Below, piece by piece: positions 8,883 through 18,241 of a stretch of 64,000 bases of DNA (position 1 is its first letter; each line of letters starts with the position of its first letter). Made by a program: the position numbers and the translations under genes. The notes beneath the pieces are model-generated. The model did no database searches. It saw nothing but the letters and a program-made list of their open reading frames with translations, and was not told the origin of the DNA. The stretch comes from Pseudomonas fluorescens (GTDB lineage: Bacteria; Pseudomonadota; Gammaproteobacteria; Pseudomonadales; Pseudomonadaceae): positions 620,001 to 684,000 of the forward strand of contig NZ_LR134318.1 of NCBI RefSeq assembly GCF_900636825.1, given 5' to 3'.

Positions 8883-9452
8883 TGTGGAATTGTGGAAAAC
8901 AAATTCCCTATCTGCCAAAGCGCGACATATAGACGCTGCAAATAGCTGTTTTTCCACAGTTTTGACTTGTCCCCGTTTACTGTGGAGCTGGCTGTGAATA
9001 ACGTGGGTGTATCTGGCTGCACACCACGTACAACGTGGCTTGCAAGGGTGTGGTTGTTTTTTGATCAGGCATTTTTACTGGTCTTTAAGTAGTCGTTGTC
9101 AACCTTTTTATAGAGGCGTTCAGCGAGGCATTGAGCGGTGAACAAGCCTGTGGATAAGTCTGTGACTAAACTCTGGAAAGACCCCGCTAAGGGCCGTGGT
9201 TACTGGCCTCGCGCAATCACCGAACGATGGCATCGTCGTGCAAAATGCCATATCCCGCACATCCGCATCTTCAGGGTCAAGCAAAAAACTTTCGATTTGT
9301 CCCGCAAAGCCTTGTGTGGCGCGGGTTTGCGCGTTTGCACTTGCCCCCGGAAACTGTGGAAGGGATTGTGGATAACATGCGTGCACATGGCTGCAGGCCA
9401 CGTTGTCCGTGGCATAGCGGCGGCTGATCATTTTTTGCACAGAAGCGCGGCG
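8883..9452. other. Gene-free region with DnaA-box-like sites and a diverged duplicate
   Basis: No convincing gene lies between livF and the SDR gene. The stretch contains two perfect DnaA boxes (TGTGGATAA at 9149-9157 and 9367-9375) and one-mismatch versions at 8891, 8950 and 8993. A block of about 80 bases occurs twice (8961-9039 and 9334-9413): both copies have CTTG-CCCC, CTGTGGA, TGTGRATAAC, TGGCTGC and then an inverted repeat around CCACG/CGTGG. In the first copy the arms are CCACGT/ACGTGG, in the second GCCACG/CGTGGC, so the hairpin is kept while its sequence changes. Confidence 0.6.
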
Positions 9453-10401
<949 letters not shown>

Positions 10402-10408
10402 GATTTGT

Positions 10409-10517
10409 CCTGTGGCGAGGGAGCTTGCTCCCGCTGGACTGCGCAGCAGGCCCTCGCTTTTCCTGAAAGAGCGAGGGGCGCTGCGCGCCCCAACGGGAGC
10501 AAGCTCCCTCGCCACAG
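10409..10517. repeat. REP-type palindrome (TGTGGCGAGGGAGCTTGCTCCC family)
   Basis: Ends CTGTGGCGAGGGAGCTTGCTC and its inverse enclose a second palindrome around GCGAGGGGCGCTGCGCGCCCC. It fills the convergent gap between the SDR and AGE-family genes and may act as a bidirectional transcription block. Confidence 0.88.
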
Positions 10518-10518
10518 T

Positions 10519-11655
10519 TCAAGGTTTCAAGTAGTCGGCCAATCCGAGATAGCAGGTCGCGAGGTGATAAGGCGTAGTCGACGGCATGTCCTTGCGGCTG
10601 ACCTCGCCGTTTTCATCGCGGCACTCATGCCAGCCGCCAGCATGCAGGAACCGCTGCTGCAACGCCCGCAATTGGCGCAGCACCGCCGCTTCGCTGTCCG
10701 CGCGCAAGGTCAGCGCGCGCAGGTATTCGGCTTGCGCCCAGATCCGCTGGGTCGAATCCCTTGGCCGTCCATTGCTTTCCAGGTCGAGCATCGCTCGCAC
10801 TGCGCCGCATGTTTCCAGCACGCCGTATTGCTCGGTAAAGGCAAACGCCTTGGCCAGTGCCCGATGCAGTCTCGAATCGCGTAGCAGCGGGGAGGATTGC
10901 AGCAGGAAATACCATTCGAACTGGTGCCCCGGCTCGTACCAGTTATCCACAGCGCCCAGCGGCTTCTCCATCAACACGCCATATTGCGGGTCGACAAAAT
11001 GCTTGTGCATGGCTGTGCATAACTCGAGCAACGCTGTTTGCGTCGGTACGTCCTTGCGCGCGGCGAGGGTAGCGAGGAAGGCTTCGGCCAAGTGCATCAG
11101 CGGGTTTTGCAGGGGCCCGGTCTGCAGAGTGATCCAGTCGCGCTCAAGGCACGCCTCGTACAACCCGTCGCCCGTGGCAAAGCGACGGCCGATGATTTCC
11201 AGCGCAGCGTTCAGCGTCGATTCGACTAGCGGATCGGCGGACTTTGCCCAGTAATGCGCGCAAGCAAACAGGATGAAGGCGTGGGTATACAGATCCTTGC
11301 GCTGATCCAGCGGCTGGCCTTGCGCATCGATGCTGTAGAACCAGCCGCCATGCTCGGCGTCGTGAAAGTGCTGTCGCAGCGAACGGAACAGCGCCGCCGC
11401 GCGGTCTGCCGCGTTATCCACAACCCCGATCAAACTGGCGAACAGATACAGCTGTCGCGCGCAGGCCATCGCCCGGTAACGTTGCACTCGCAGCGGTTGG
11501 TGCGTGGCGTCCAGCGCCTCATAGGGCAACGCCATGTCGGCATTCCAGCCCGGCCCTTGCCACAGCGGCACGATCACGTCGAGGAAGTGCTGCTGCACTT
11601 CGCCAAACAGGGCGGTCAATTCAGGCAGGGCGGTGGAGCGGGAAGCGTGGGGCAT
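10519..11655 (-). CDS. N-acylglucosamine 2-epimerase (AGE) family protein
   Basis: A 378-residue protein of the AGE/YihS superfamily, which folds as an (alpha/alpha)6 barrel and isomerises or epimerises sugars such as mannose, glucose or N-acylglucosamine. Family features visible are the region MACARQLYLFA, the GGWFYSID segment, the YTHAFILFACAHYW helix and the C-terminal GGWHECRDENGEV segment. The length fits the family. There is no sugar transporter or other carbohydrate gene nearby, so the substrate cannot be inferred; mannose isomerase is the most common assignment for Pseudomonas members. Confidence 0.78.
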   Translation of the reverse strand: MPHASRSTALPELTALFGEVQQHFLDVIVPLWQGPGWNADMALPYEALDATHQPLRVQRYRAMACARQLYLFASLIGVVDNAADRAAALFRSLRQHFHDAEHGGWFYSIDAQGQPLDQRKDLYTHAFILFACAHYWAKSADPLVESTLNAALEIIGRRFATGDGLYEACLERDWITLQTGPLQNPLMHLAEAFLATLAARKDVPTQTALLELCTAMHKHFVDPQYGVLMEKPLGAVDNWYEPGHQFEWYFLLQSSPLLRDSRLHRALAKAFAFTEQYGVLETCGAVRAMLDLESNGRPRDSTQRIWAQAEYLRALTLRADSEAAVLRQLRALQQRFLHAGGWHECRDENGEVSRKDMPSTTPYHLATCYLGLADYLKP

Positions 11656-11725
11656 GGGCGGACGTCGTCACGGGCAGGGGCGATTGCGCCACATGGTAGC
11701 AGAGAGCATCGGTTGGGTGACGAAC

Positions 11726-11793
11726 CCTGTAGGAGCTGCCGCAGGCTGCGATCTTTAAAGTCAAAAGATCGCAGCCTGCGGCAGCTCCTACAG
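11726..11793. repeat. REP doublet (REPIN-like)
   Basis: Inverted GGAGCTGCCGCAGGCTGCGA copies with a short linker, after the ureJ gene and before the AGE-family gene. Confidence 0.92.
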
Positions 11794-11805
11794 GAGATCA
11801 GGCGT

Positions 11806-12378
11806 TTAGCCGGCCAGCAGCCAGGCGCCGGTGATTGCTGAACCCGCACCTGCAAGGCGCACCAATGGTGCAGCAGCCTGAGGCAGGAAGCGCACCGCCG
11901 CATAACCCGCCGCATGCAGTGCTGCCGTAGCCATCACGAAACCGGCCGCATACGCCCAAGGGCTGCTCATTTCCGGCAACTCCAACCCATGCGCCACGCC
12001 ATGGAACAGCGCGAACAGCGCCGTCGCCACCATCGCCATCACCAACGGCGGACGCACCGCCAGCGCTACTGCCAGGCCCAGCGCCAGCACCGACGCGGCA
12101 ATGCCGCTTTCCAGCGCCGGCAATTCCAGCCCTTCAAAGCCGAGCACACCGCCCAGCAACATGGTGCCGACAAACGTGCACGGCAGCGCCCAGCGCGCGG
12201 CGCCTTGCTGCTGTGCGGCCCACAAGCCCACGGCGACCATCGCCAGCAAATGATCGAGGCCGCTGATCGGGTGGCCGATACCCGCGATCAAACCGCTGTC
12301 GCCATGGCCCGGATGTGCGAAGGCCAGCGCCGGGGTCAACAGCAGCGCTACCGCGCCAAGAATACGTGTGAGTGTCAT
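11806..12378 (-). CDS. ureJ: HupE/UreJ-family nickel permease
   Basis: A 190-residue integral membrane protein of the HupE/UreJ family, thought to move nickel for urease. It has a signal-like first segment ending AFAHPGHGD, then the family motif HPISGLDHLLAMVAVG with conserved His and Asp, and about six membrane segments; HGVAHGLELP is a second His-rich family motif. AAGGAAG lies upstream of the ATG. It is the last gene of the leftward ureE-ureF-ureG-ureJ set, 27 bases after ureG, which supports a role in nickel supply for the urease encoded 22 kb away. Confidence 0.88.
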   Translation of the reverse strand: MTLTRILGAVALLLTPALAFAHPGHGDSGLIAGIGHPISGLDHLLAMVAVGLWAAQQQGAARWALPCTFVGTMLLGGVLGFEGLELPALESGIAASVLALGLAVALAVRPPLVMAMVATALFALFHGVAHGLELPEMSSPWAYAAGFVMATAALHAAGYAAVRFLPQAAAPLVRLAGAGSAITGAWLLAG

Positions 12379-12405
12379 GGATGAGCTTCCTTGTGGATAA
12401 CTGGG

Positions 12406-13020
12406 TCAGGCGGCGGTCAGCAGGCCCTGGCGTTCGATGAAAGCGATGATCTGCTCAAGGCCCTGACCGGTTTTCTGGTTGCTGAAGACGAACGGTTTGC
12501 CGTTGCGCATGCGCTTGGTGTCGCTGTCCATCATCTCCAGCGAGGCGCCCACCAGAGGCGCGAGGTCGATCTTGTTGATTACCAGCAGATCGGATTTGCA
12601 GATGCCCGGCCCGCCCTTGCGCGGCAGCTTGTCGCCGGCGGAAACGTCGATCACATAGATGGTCAGGTCAGACAGTTCGGGGCTGAAGGTCGCCGAAAGG
12701 TTGTCGCCACCGGATTCGACCAGAATCAGGTCCAGCCCCGGAAAGCGGCGGTTCAGCTGATCGACCGCTTCGAGGTTGATCGAGGCGTCTTCGCGAATCG
12801 CGGTATGTGGGCAGCCGCCGGTTTCCACGCCGATGATCCGCTCCGGCGCGAGGGCTTCGTTGCGCACAAGAAAGTCGGCGTCTTCGCGGGTGTAGATATC
12901 GTTGGTGACCACGGCGAGGTTGTAGCGCTCGCGCAACGCCAGGCACAGGGCCAGGGTCAGTGCGGTTTTACCGGAACCGACCGGGCCGCCGATGCCGACG
13001 CGCAGAGGTTGTGTGTTCAT
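12406..13020 (-). CDS. ureG: Urease accessory GTPase UreG
   Basis: A 204-residue SIMIBI-class GTPase that drives nickel insertion into apo-urease with UreD, UreF and UreE. The P-loop [11 protein letters not shown] is near residue 10, the conserved nickel-binding CPH lies in [11 protein letters not shown], and the GTPase motifs [15 protein letters not shown] and [10 protein letters not shown] are intact. I start at ATG 13020 (MNTQPLRVG) because TTTGGAGAATCAG gives a well-spaced ribosome binding site; an in-frame TTG twelve bases earlier overlaps that site. Confidence 0.96.
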   Translation of the reverse strand: MNTQPLRVGIGGPVGSGKTALTLALCLALRERYNLAVVTNDIYTREDADFLVRNEALAPERIIGVETGGCPHTAIREDASINLEAVDQLNRRFPGLDLILVESGGDNLSATFSPELSDLTIYVIDVSAGDKLPRKGGPGICKSDLLVINKIDLAPLVGASLEMMDSDTKRMRNGKPFVFSNQKTGQGLEQIIAFIERQGLLTAA

Positions 13021-13041
13021 CTGATTCTCCAAATAGAAGGC

Positions 13042-13716
13042 CTAAGAGCGGAAGAGGCGGCTGTACTGGCGCTCATGGGCCATGCACGCCAAGGACAGGC
13101 CAAACGCGGCGCTGCCCATGTGTTCGGGGTTGATCCGGCTGGCATCCTGCTGCGCCTGTTGCAGCAGTGGCAGCAATTCGCTGGTCAGGCGCTGGGCGGC
13201 TTGCTGGCCCAGCGGCAGGGTTTTCATCAACACGGCGAGCTGGTTTTCCAGCCAGCTCCACAGCCAGGCGGCGAGGGCGTCCGGCGGGCTGATCTGCCAC
13301 GCGCGGGCAGCCAGCGCCCAGCACAGCGCCAGGTGCGGCTCGCTGCAGTGTTCGAGGAAGTCGCGGGCGGGTGCGTCGAGTTCCGGCAGACCGTTGAGCA
13401 GCTGCTGCAACGAATAGCCCATCTGGCGACTCTCCAGATGCAACTCGCGTGTTTCGCGGCTGGCGCGGTGGCTTTCGCAGAGCTGGCGCAGTTCGCACCA
13501 GTTTTCAGCGGCCGCCGCCTGGCAATGCGCCAATAGCAGCGGCGCCTCGAAGCGAGCCAGATTGAGCAACAATTGATCGCTGATCCAGCGGCGCGCCTCG
13601 TCCGGGTTGCTGACGCGACCGTTATCCACGGCCATTTCCAGACCTTGCGAATAGCTGTAGCCGCCAATCGGCAATTGCGGACTGGCCAGGCGCAGCAGCG
13701 CCCAGGCCGGATTCAC
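13042..13716 (-). CDS. ureF: Urease accessory protein UreF
   Basis: A 224-residue all-helical accessory protein that bridges UreD-urease and UreG during activation. The N-terminal motif LLRLASPQLPIGGYSYSQGLE is diagnostic of UreF. It starts with GTG overlapping the ureE stop by four bases, implying translational coupling, and ureG follows after 21 bases. Cytoplasmic; acts in the UreD-UreF-UreG complex. Confidence 0.95.
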   Translation of the reverse strand: MNPAWALLRLASPQLPIGGYSYSQGLEMAVDNGRVSNPDEARRWISDQLLLNLARFEAPLLLAHCQAAAAENWCELRQLCESHRASRETRELHLESRQMGYSLQQLLNGLPELDAPARDFLEHCSEPHLALCWALAARAWQISPPDALAAWLWSWLENQLAVLMKTLPLGQQAAQRLTSELLPLLQQAQQDASRINPEHMGSAAFGLSLACMAHERQYSRLFRS

Positions 13717-14213
13717 AGGCGGACGCCGAACTGATGGAGTTTGGGCGCGTAGTTGAAATCTTCGTCGCCGAGCCGCGAATGATGATGGCCGCCGCCGTAA
13801 GCGCCGTGTTCCGGTTGGAACGGTGCTTCGATGGCTTCGACCTGCGCGCCCAATTGTTCGAGCATCGCTTTGAGCACGTAATCGTCGAGCAGGCGCAGCC
13901 AGCCATCGCCGACTTGCAGGGCGACGTGGCGATTGCCGAGGTGGTACGCGGCGCGGGTCAGTTCAAAAGCGTTGGCGCAGGTGACGTGCAGCAGTTGCTC
14001 GGGACGAGCACAGACGCGGACAACGCGGCCGTCCTCGGCTTGCAGGCATTCGCCGTCGTACAGCGGCGGCTGGCCGCGCTCCAAAAACAAACCGACGTCT
14101 TCGCCCTCGGCACTGAAACAGCGCAAGCGGCTTTTGCTGCGCGCCTCGAAGGTCAAGAGCAACTCGGCGGCCCAGACGGGTTGGGGGTCGATTCTGCGGT
14201 GAATCACCAGCAT
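13713..14213 (-). CDS. ureE: Urease accessory metallochaperone UreE
   Basis: A 166-residue nickel-binding chaperone delivering Ni2+ to UreG. The N-terminal domain includes RCFSAEGEDVGLFLERG; the C-terminal peptide-binding domain has LGNRHVALQVGDGWLRLLDDYVLKAML, and the tail carries GGGHHHSR plus a further His, the usual nickel-binding end. The ATG at 14213 is chosen because GGAAG lies upstream and the protein then begins MLVIHRR as in relatives. First gene of the ureEFGJ set. Confidence 0.94.
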   Translation of the reverse strand: MLVIHRRIDPQPVWAAELLLTFEARSKSRLRCFSAEGEDVGLFLERGQPPLYDGECLQAEDGRVVRVCARPEQLLHVTCANAFELTRAAYHLGNRHVALQVGDGWLRLLDDYVLKAMLEQLGAQVEAIEAPFQPEHGAYGGGHHHSRLGDEDFNYAPKLHQFGVRL

Positions 14214-14381
14214 CGGAAAGCTTCCAGCAGTGGGCAATACTCAGGCTAGAGCAAGGGCCTTGCCAATCGGACGAGATGTAGGAAATAGCTGTCGGAACGC
14301 GGTGGATTTTTCAACAGGCGGGGAGATTGTGGAAGGTTTTGGTGCGTGAAGAATTTGTCATGCACCAATTTACGGCGGGTA

Positions 14382-14467
14382 AAAAAAGATCGTCCGATCG
14401 CGGCCCGAGCCTGCGGCAGCTCCTACACCATCCGATGTAGGAGCTGCCGCAGGCTGCGATCTTTTTG
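14382..14467. repeat. REP doublet (REPIN-like)
   Basis: Inverted GGAGCTGCCGCAGGCTGCGA copies; the left arm has a small substitution (GTCCGATCGCGGCCCGAG). It lies between desT and the ureE operon, right after the desT stop. Confidence 0.9.
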
Positions 14468-14471
14468 ATCT

Positions 14472-15104
14472 TTATTCGGTACTGCCCAGCCCTTGCCAGT
14501 GCTTGAGGCCGATAAAGATGAAGCGCAATTGCTGGGTGATCTTCGCCTGCGGGGTGAGATGCTCCGGCAGGGCTTCGGCCGGTGGGTCGATGATGTCGGG
14601 GAGGGTGGCGAACACTGATTTGACGATCAGATCGGCCATCACACTGAGGCCGGCGAGATCCAGATGTTGCAGCTTGGGCATCAATGCCAGGTCCGTCGCC
14701 AGGTCAGCACTGATGTTTTCGCGCAGGCGACCAATCGCCTGACGTACCGGCTGCGAACCGCCATATTGTTCACGCGCGAGAAACAGGAATTGCGAACGGT
14801 TGGCGCTGACCACATCGAGAAAAATCCGCACCGACGCATCGATGATGCCGCCCATGACGAATTCGTTGTGTCGCACCAGGCGGATGGTCTCGCGGAATGT
14901 CTGACCGACCTCGCTGACCAGCACCAACCCCAATTCGTCCATGTCGGTGAAGTGGCGGTAAAAACCCGTGGGCACGATGCCGGCGGTTTTGGTCACCTCG
15001 CGCAGGCTCAGGCTGCCGAATCCTCGGCCGCTTTCCATCAGGTGGCGGGCAGCGTCCATCAGGGCGTTGCGGGTCTGTTGTTTCTGTTCGGCGCGGGGCA
15101 GCAT
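14472..15104 (-). CDS. desT: TetR-family fatty-acid desaturation regulator DesT
   Basis: A 210-residue TetR regulator. The N-terminal helix-turn-helix includes GFGSLSLREVTKTAGIVPTGFYRHF, and the effector domain includes NRSQFLFLAREQYGGSQPVRQAIGRLRE, a near match to the P. aeruginosa DesT I know, which senses the ratio of saturated to unsaturated acyl-CoA and controls desaturase genes and fabAB. Location next to ureE also mirrors P. aeruginosa. The ATG at 15104 (MLPRAEQKQQTR) is preferred because DesT begins this way. No desaturase gene is present beside it here, so its targets lie elsewhere. Confidence 0.88.
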   Translation of the reverse strand: MLPRAEQKQQTRNALMDAARHLMESGRGFGSLSLREVTKTAGIVPTGFYRHFTDMDELGLVLVSEVGQTFRETIRLVRHNEFVMGGIIDASVRIFLDVVSANRSQFLFLAREQYGGSQPVRQAIGRLRENISADLATDLALMPKLQHLDLAGLSVMADLIVKSVFATLPDIIDPPAEALPEHLTPQAKITQQLRFIFIGLKHWQGLGSTE

Positions 15105-15211
15105 CGCAGAGTATGTTCTTCGGCGGGACAAGCGCCGCACTCTAGCAAATCGGCTTTGTCGGCGTCGAACGGGAGGATATGCAGCGAAGGTTTTACACAG
15201 GCTGAAAAGTC

Positions 15212-15241
15212 AAAAGCCCAATCTGCGGATTGGGCTTTTTT
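15212..15241 (-). terminator. Bidirectional rho-independent terminator
   Basis: AAAAGCCCAATC, a four-base loop TGCG, then GATTGGGCTTTTTT form a perfect 9-base stem with T-runs on both strands. It lies 17 bases past the stop of the leftward repeat-protein gene and so ends that transcript before desT. Confidence 0.9.
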
Positions 15242-15258
15242 GCCGGGCCATCATGGGC

Positions 15259-15684
15259 TCAGCTCAATTTGCTGTTGCGTTCGATCACACGGTCACCACC
15301 GCCTTCGGCGATTGCCTGACCCAGTGGGGTTTTATCGAAGCCGTCATCAGCCAGGGTCTGACCCTGTGGAGTGCGGTCGCTGCCGTCAGAAGCAAGGGTC
15401 TGGCCTTGTGGAGTGCGGTCGGAACCGTCGGATGCCAGAGTCTGGCCTTGTGGCGTGCGATCCGAGCCGTCTTGAACCAGACCTTTCTCTTCGAGGCGAT
15501 TGCGACCGTTTTCTGCCAGGGTCTGGCCCTGTGGGGTGCGGTCGGAGCCGTCGGCGGCAACAGTCTGGCTGAAGACCGAGTGGCTGGCTTTGACTTGCGG
15601 AGTTGCTTGATCAGCGGCCGGCAGGGCGAAAGCGGTGCTGGCTAGCATGGACAGGGTAAGGCTGAGCAGTAATTGGCGTTTCAT
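15259..15684 (-). CDS. Small secreted protein with 13-residue DGSDRTPQGQTLA repeats
   Basis: A 141-residue exported protein with no recognised function. A Sec signal peptide (MKRQLLLSLTLSMLAS, cleavage near AFA-LP) precedes a tail made of near-identical 13-residue units, DGSDRTPQGQTLA, four well preserved and others decayed (ENGRNRLEEKGLV, DDGFDKTPLGQAIA, EGGGDRVIE). The unit is acidic, Gly-rich and likely disordered or a calcium-binding turn, which is my inference. AAGGAGCAACCCATC precedes the ATG at 15684. A terminator follows. Relatives in Pseudomonas are often labelled phage infection protein; nothing in the sequence supports that name. Confidence 0.8.
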   Translation of the reverse strand: MKRQLLLSLTLSMLASTAFALPAADQATPQVKASHSVFSQTVAADGSDRTPQGQTLAENGRNRLEEKGLVQDGSDRTPQGQTLASDGSDRTPQGQTLASDGSDRTPQGQTLADDGFDKTPLGQAIAEGGGDRVIERNSKLS

Positions 15685-16068
15685 GATGGGTTGCTCCTTG
15701 GGAGGGCGATAAAGTGGGTACGAGGGCAATGCTACTCTCGATAAGTCGATATAAAAGTTCATAAACGCAATGGTAATAATCAACAGAATTGATTGTTCTG
15801 CGCGAAGGCTCTAGATCAAGCCTTTCCGGGCGGTGCTTTTGCACCGAGGTGGGTATTTTCGACTCACGCCCGCCTCGCAAATGTGCGGATGGCGGTAACA
15901 CTGTTCGACTGACCGGTCAGATTCGCCGCGGCTTTTTGCCGGTAATCGCCGTTTCGATTAAACCTGCGGCGCGTTTGCCAGTCGTAGCAATCATGAGGGC
16001 CGTTTCGGTCCGCCGTTTCAACCGTACGCTGCAGTGTTTGCGTGCGGCCGTGATCAGGAGCTTTGTGC
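15685..16068. other. Intergenic region between the repeat-protein gene and the AsmA gene
   Basis: This 384-base divergent spacer must hold promoters for the leftward repeat gene and the rightward AsmA gene. The part near 15715-15795 is AT-rich and contains the palindrome AATCA-ACAGAAT-TGATT. A ribosome binding site CAGGAG lies just before the asmA start. No open frame with coding character was seen. Confidence 0.5.
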
Positions 16069-18144
16069 ATGACGCGCACTGGAAAAATCTTCAGCTGGAC
16101 CTTCGCCATCCTCGTGCTGCTACTCGCCGTGTTGGTGTTGATCATCGTGTTCTTCGACTGGAACCGGGTTAAACCGCAGATCAACGCCAAGGTCTCTGAT
16201 GAACTGCACCGACCCTTCGCCATCAATGGCAACCTTGCGGTGATCTGGCAGCGCGAGCTGGAAGAGGGTGGCTGGCGTGCGTGGGTACCTTGGCCGCATT
16301 TGGTCGCCGAGGACTTGAGCCTGGGCAATCCGGACTGGTCGAAGGCGCCGCAGATGGTCACGCTCAAGCGGGTCGAGTTGCGTATCTCGCCGCTGGCCTT
16401 GTTGGCGCAGCGCGTGGTCATTCCGCGCATTGACCTGACCGAGCCGAATGCTGACCTGCAGCGCCTTGCCGATGGCCGCGCCAACTGGACATTCAAGTTC
16501 GATCCGAAAGATCCGAATGCCGAGCCGTCGAACTGGGTGGTCGACATTGGCGCCATCGGCTTCGACAAGGGCCACGTCACGCTCGACGACCAGACGCTGA
16601 AAACCAACCTTGATGTATTGATCGACCCGCTGGGCAAGCCGATTCCATACAGCGACATCGTCGGTGACAAAGCGGCGAAAACCGCTCAGGACAAGGGCGA
16701 CGCACCGCAGGATTACGCGTTTGCGCTCAAGGTCAAAGGCCAGTATCACGCGCAGAATCTCAGCGGCCAGGGCAAAATCGGCGGCTTGCTGGCGTTGCAG
16801 GACGCGCGCAAGCCATTTCCGTTACAGGCCCAGGCGAAGATCGGCGACACGCGTATCGAACTGGCGGGCACCCTGACCGACCCGCTCAACCTTGGCGCGC
16901 TTGATCTGCGCCTGAAGCTTGCCGGCGACAGTCTGGGCAATCTCTATCCGCTGACTGGCGTGACCTTGCCAGATACTCCGCCGTATTCCACCGACGGTCA
17001 CCTCATCGCCAAGTTGCATGATGCGGGCGGGGCAAAGTTCACCTACGAAAAATTCAACGGCAAGATCGGCGATAGCGACATTCATGGCGACCTGACTTAC
17101 GTGGCCAGCCAGCCTCGGCCAAAACTCAGCGGCGCGCTGCTTTCCAATCAACTGCTGTTCGCCGATCTCGCGCCGTTGATTGGCGCCGATTCCAACGCCG
17201 AGCAAAAGGCCCGTGGCGGCGCGAGCAAGCAACCGACAGATAAAGTGCTGCCGGTCGAGGAGTTCAAGACCGACCGTTGGCGCGCCATGGACGCCGACGT
17301 CGAGTTCACCGGCAAGCGCATCGTCCACAGTGAGAAGCTGCCGTTCAACGATCTCTATACCCATTTGAAACTCAACGATGGCGAACTCAGTCTCGAACCG
17401 CTGCGTTTTGGCGTGGCGGGCGGCACGCTGGATGCGCAGATTCGCCTCAATGGCCGCACCGAACCGCTGGAAGGCCGGGCCAAACTGACCGCGCGACGGT
17501 TCAAACTCAAGGAACTGTTCCCGACTTTTGAGCCGATGAAGACCAGTTTCGGTGAGCTCAATGGCGATGCCGACATCAGCGGCCGCGGCAACTCGGTGGC
17601 CAAGCTGCTGGGTGGCGCCAATGGCAAGTTGAAGATGTTGATCAACGACGGTGCGATCAGTCGCGAACTGATGGAGCTGGCTGGGCTTAACGTCGGTAAT
17701 TATGTGGTCGGGAAGATCTTTGGCGACAAGGAAGTGAAGATCAATTGCGCGGCGGCCGACTTCGACATCAAGACCGGCCTTGCGACCACGCAGCTATTTG
17801 TTTTCGATACCGAGAACGCGATTATCTATATCGATGGCACAGCCAACATGGCAACCGAGCAGCTCGATCTGACGGTGACCCCGGAATCCAAGGGCTGGCG
17901 TTTGATTTCGCTGCGTTCGCCGCTGTATGTACGTGGCAAATTCATCAAACCGGACGCCGGCGTCAAAGCCGTACCGTTGATGCTGCGTGGAGCGGGGATG
18001 GTTGCGCTCGGCGTGATTGCCGCGCCGGCGGCGGGGTTGCTGGCGTTGGTGGCGCCGAGTGGCGGCGAGCCGAACCAGTGCGCGCCGTTGCTTGAACAGA
18101 TGAAGCAGGGCAAGGCGCCGGTGACCGTCAAACCAACCAAGTAA
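16069..18144 (+). CDS. AsmA-family inner-membrane protein
   Basis: A 691-residue AsmA-like protein: one N-terminal membrane anchor (residues 8-30, WTFAILVLLLAVLVLIIVFF) and a large periplasmic domain. The early segment DWNRVKPQINAKVSDELHRPFAINGNLAV is the AsmA N-terminal signature and the C-terminal half has GNSVAKLLGGANGKLKMLINDGAISRELMELAG, the AsmA_2 signature. These proteins are related to bridge-like lipid transfer proteins and affect outer-membrane lipid homeostasis. ATG 16069 has CAGGAG upstream; an in-frame TTG two codons earlier is not needed. It looks monocistronic and ends at a REP doublet. Confidence 0.9.
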   Translation: MTRTGKIFSWTFAILVLLLAVLVLIIVFFDWNRVKPQINAKVSDELHRPFAINGNLAVIWQRELEEGGWRAWVPWPHLVAEDLSLGNPDWSKAPQMVTLKRVELRISPLALLAQRVVIPRIDLTEPNADLQRLADGRANWTFKFDPKDPNAEPSNWVVDIGAIGFDKGHVTLDDQTLKTNLDVLIDPLGKPIPYSDIVGDKAAKTAQDKGDAPQDYAFALKVKGQYHAQNLSGQGKIGGLLALQDARKPFPLQAQAKIGDTRIELAGTLTDPLNLGALDLRLKLAGDSLGNLYPLTGVTLPDTPPYSTDGHLIAKLHDAGGAKFTYEKFNGKIGDSDIHGDLTYVASQPRPKLSGALLSNQLLFADLAPLIGADSNAEQKARGGASKQPTDKVLPVEEFKTDRWRAMDADVEFTGKRIVHSEKLPFNDLYTHLKLNDGELSLEPLRFGVAGGTLDAQIRLNGRTEPLEGRAKLTARRFKLKELFPTFEPMKTSFGELNGDADISGRGNSVAKLLGGANGKLKMLINDGAISRELMELAGLNVGNYVVGKIFGDKEVKINCAAADFDIKTGLATTQLFVFDTENAIIYIDGTANMATEQLDLTVTPESKGWRLISLRSPLYVRGKFIKPDAGVKAVPLMLRGAGMVALGVIAAPAAGLLALVAPSGGEPNQCAPLLEQMKQGKAPVTVKPTK

Positions 18145-18155
18145 GCAGGGCAGAT

Positions 18156-18230
18156 CAAAAGATCGCAGCCTTCTGCAGCTCCTACAGAATGCGTTTCCCC
18201 TGTAGGAGCTGCAGAAGGCTGCGATCTTTT
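18156..18230. repeat. REP doublet (REPIN-like)
   Basis: Inverted copies of GGAGCTGCAGAAGGCTGCGATC around a 20-base linker. Sits in the convergent gap between the AsmA and ferritin-like genes. Confidence 0.92.
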
Positions 18231-18241
18231 GCTGTCAAGGA

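Noticed and set aside
8806..8997. A 63-codon open frame in the gene-free stretch
   Set aside because: Starts inside a REP element, has no ribosome binding site and covers DnaA-box-like repeats.
15259..15684. The name phage infection protein for the 13-residue repeat protein
   Set aside because: A common database label, but the sequence is only a signal peptide plus disordered repeats with no phage-related domain.
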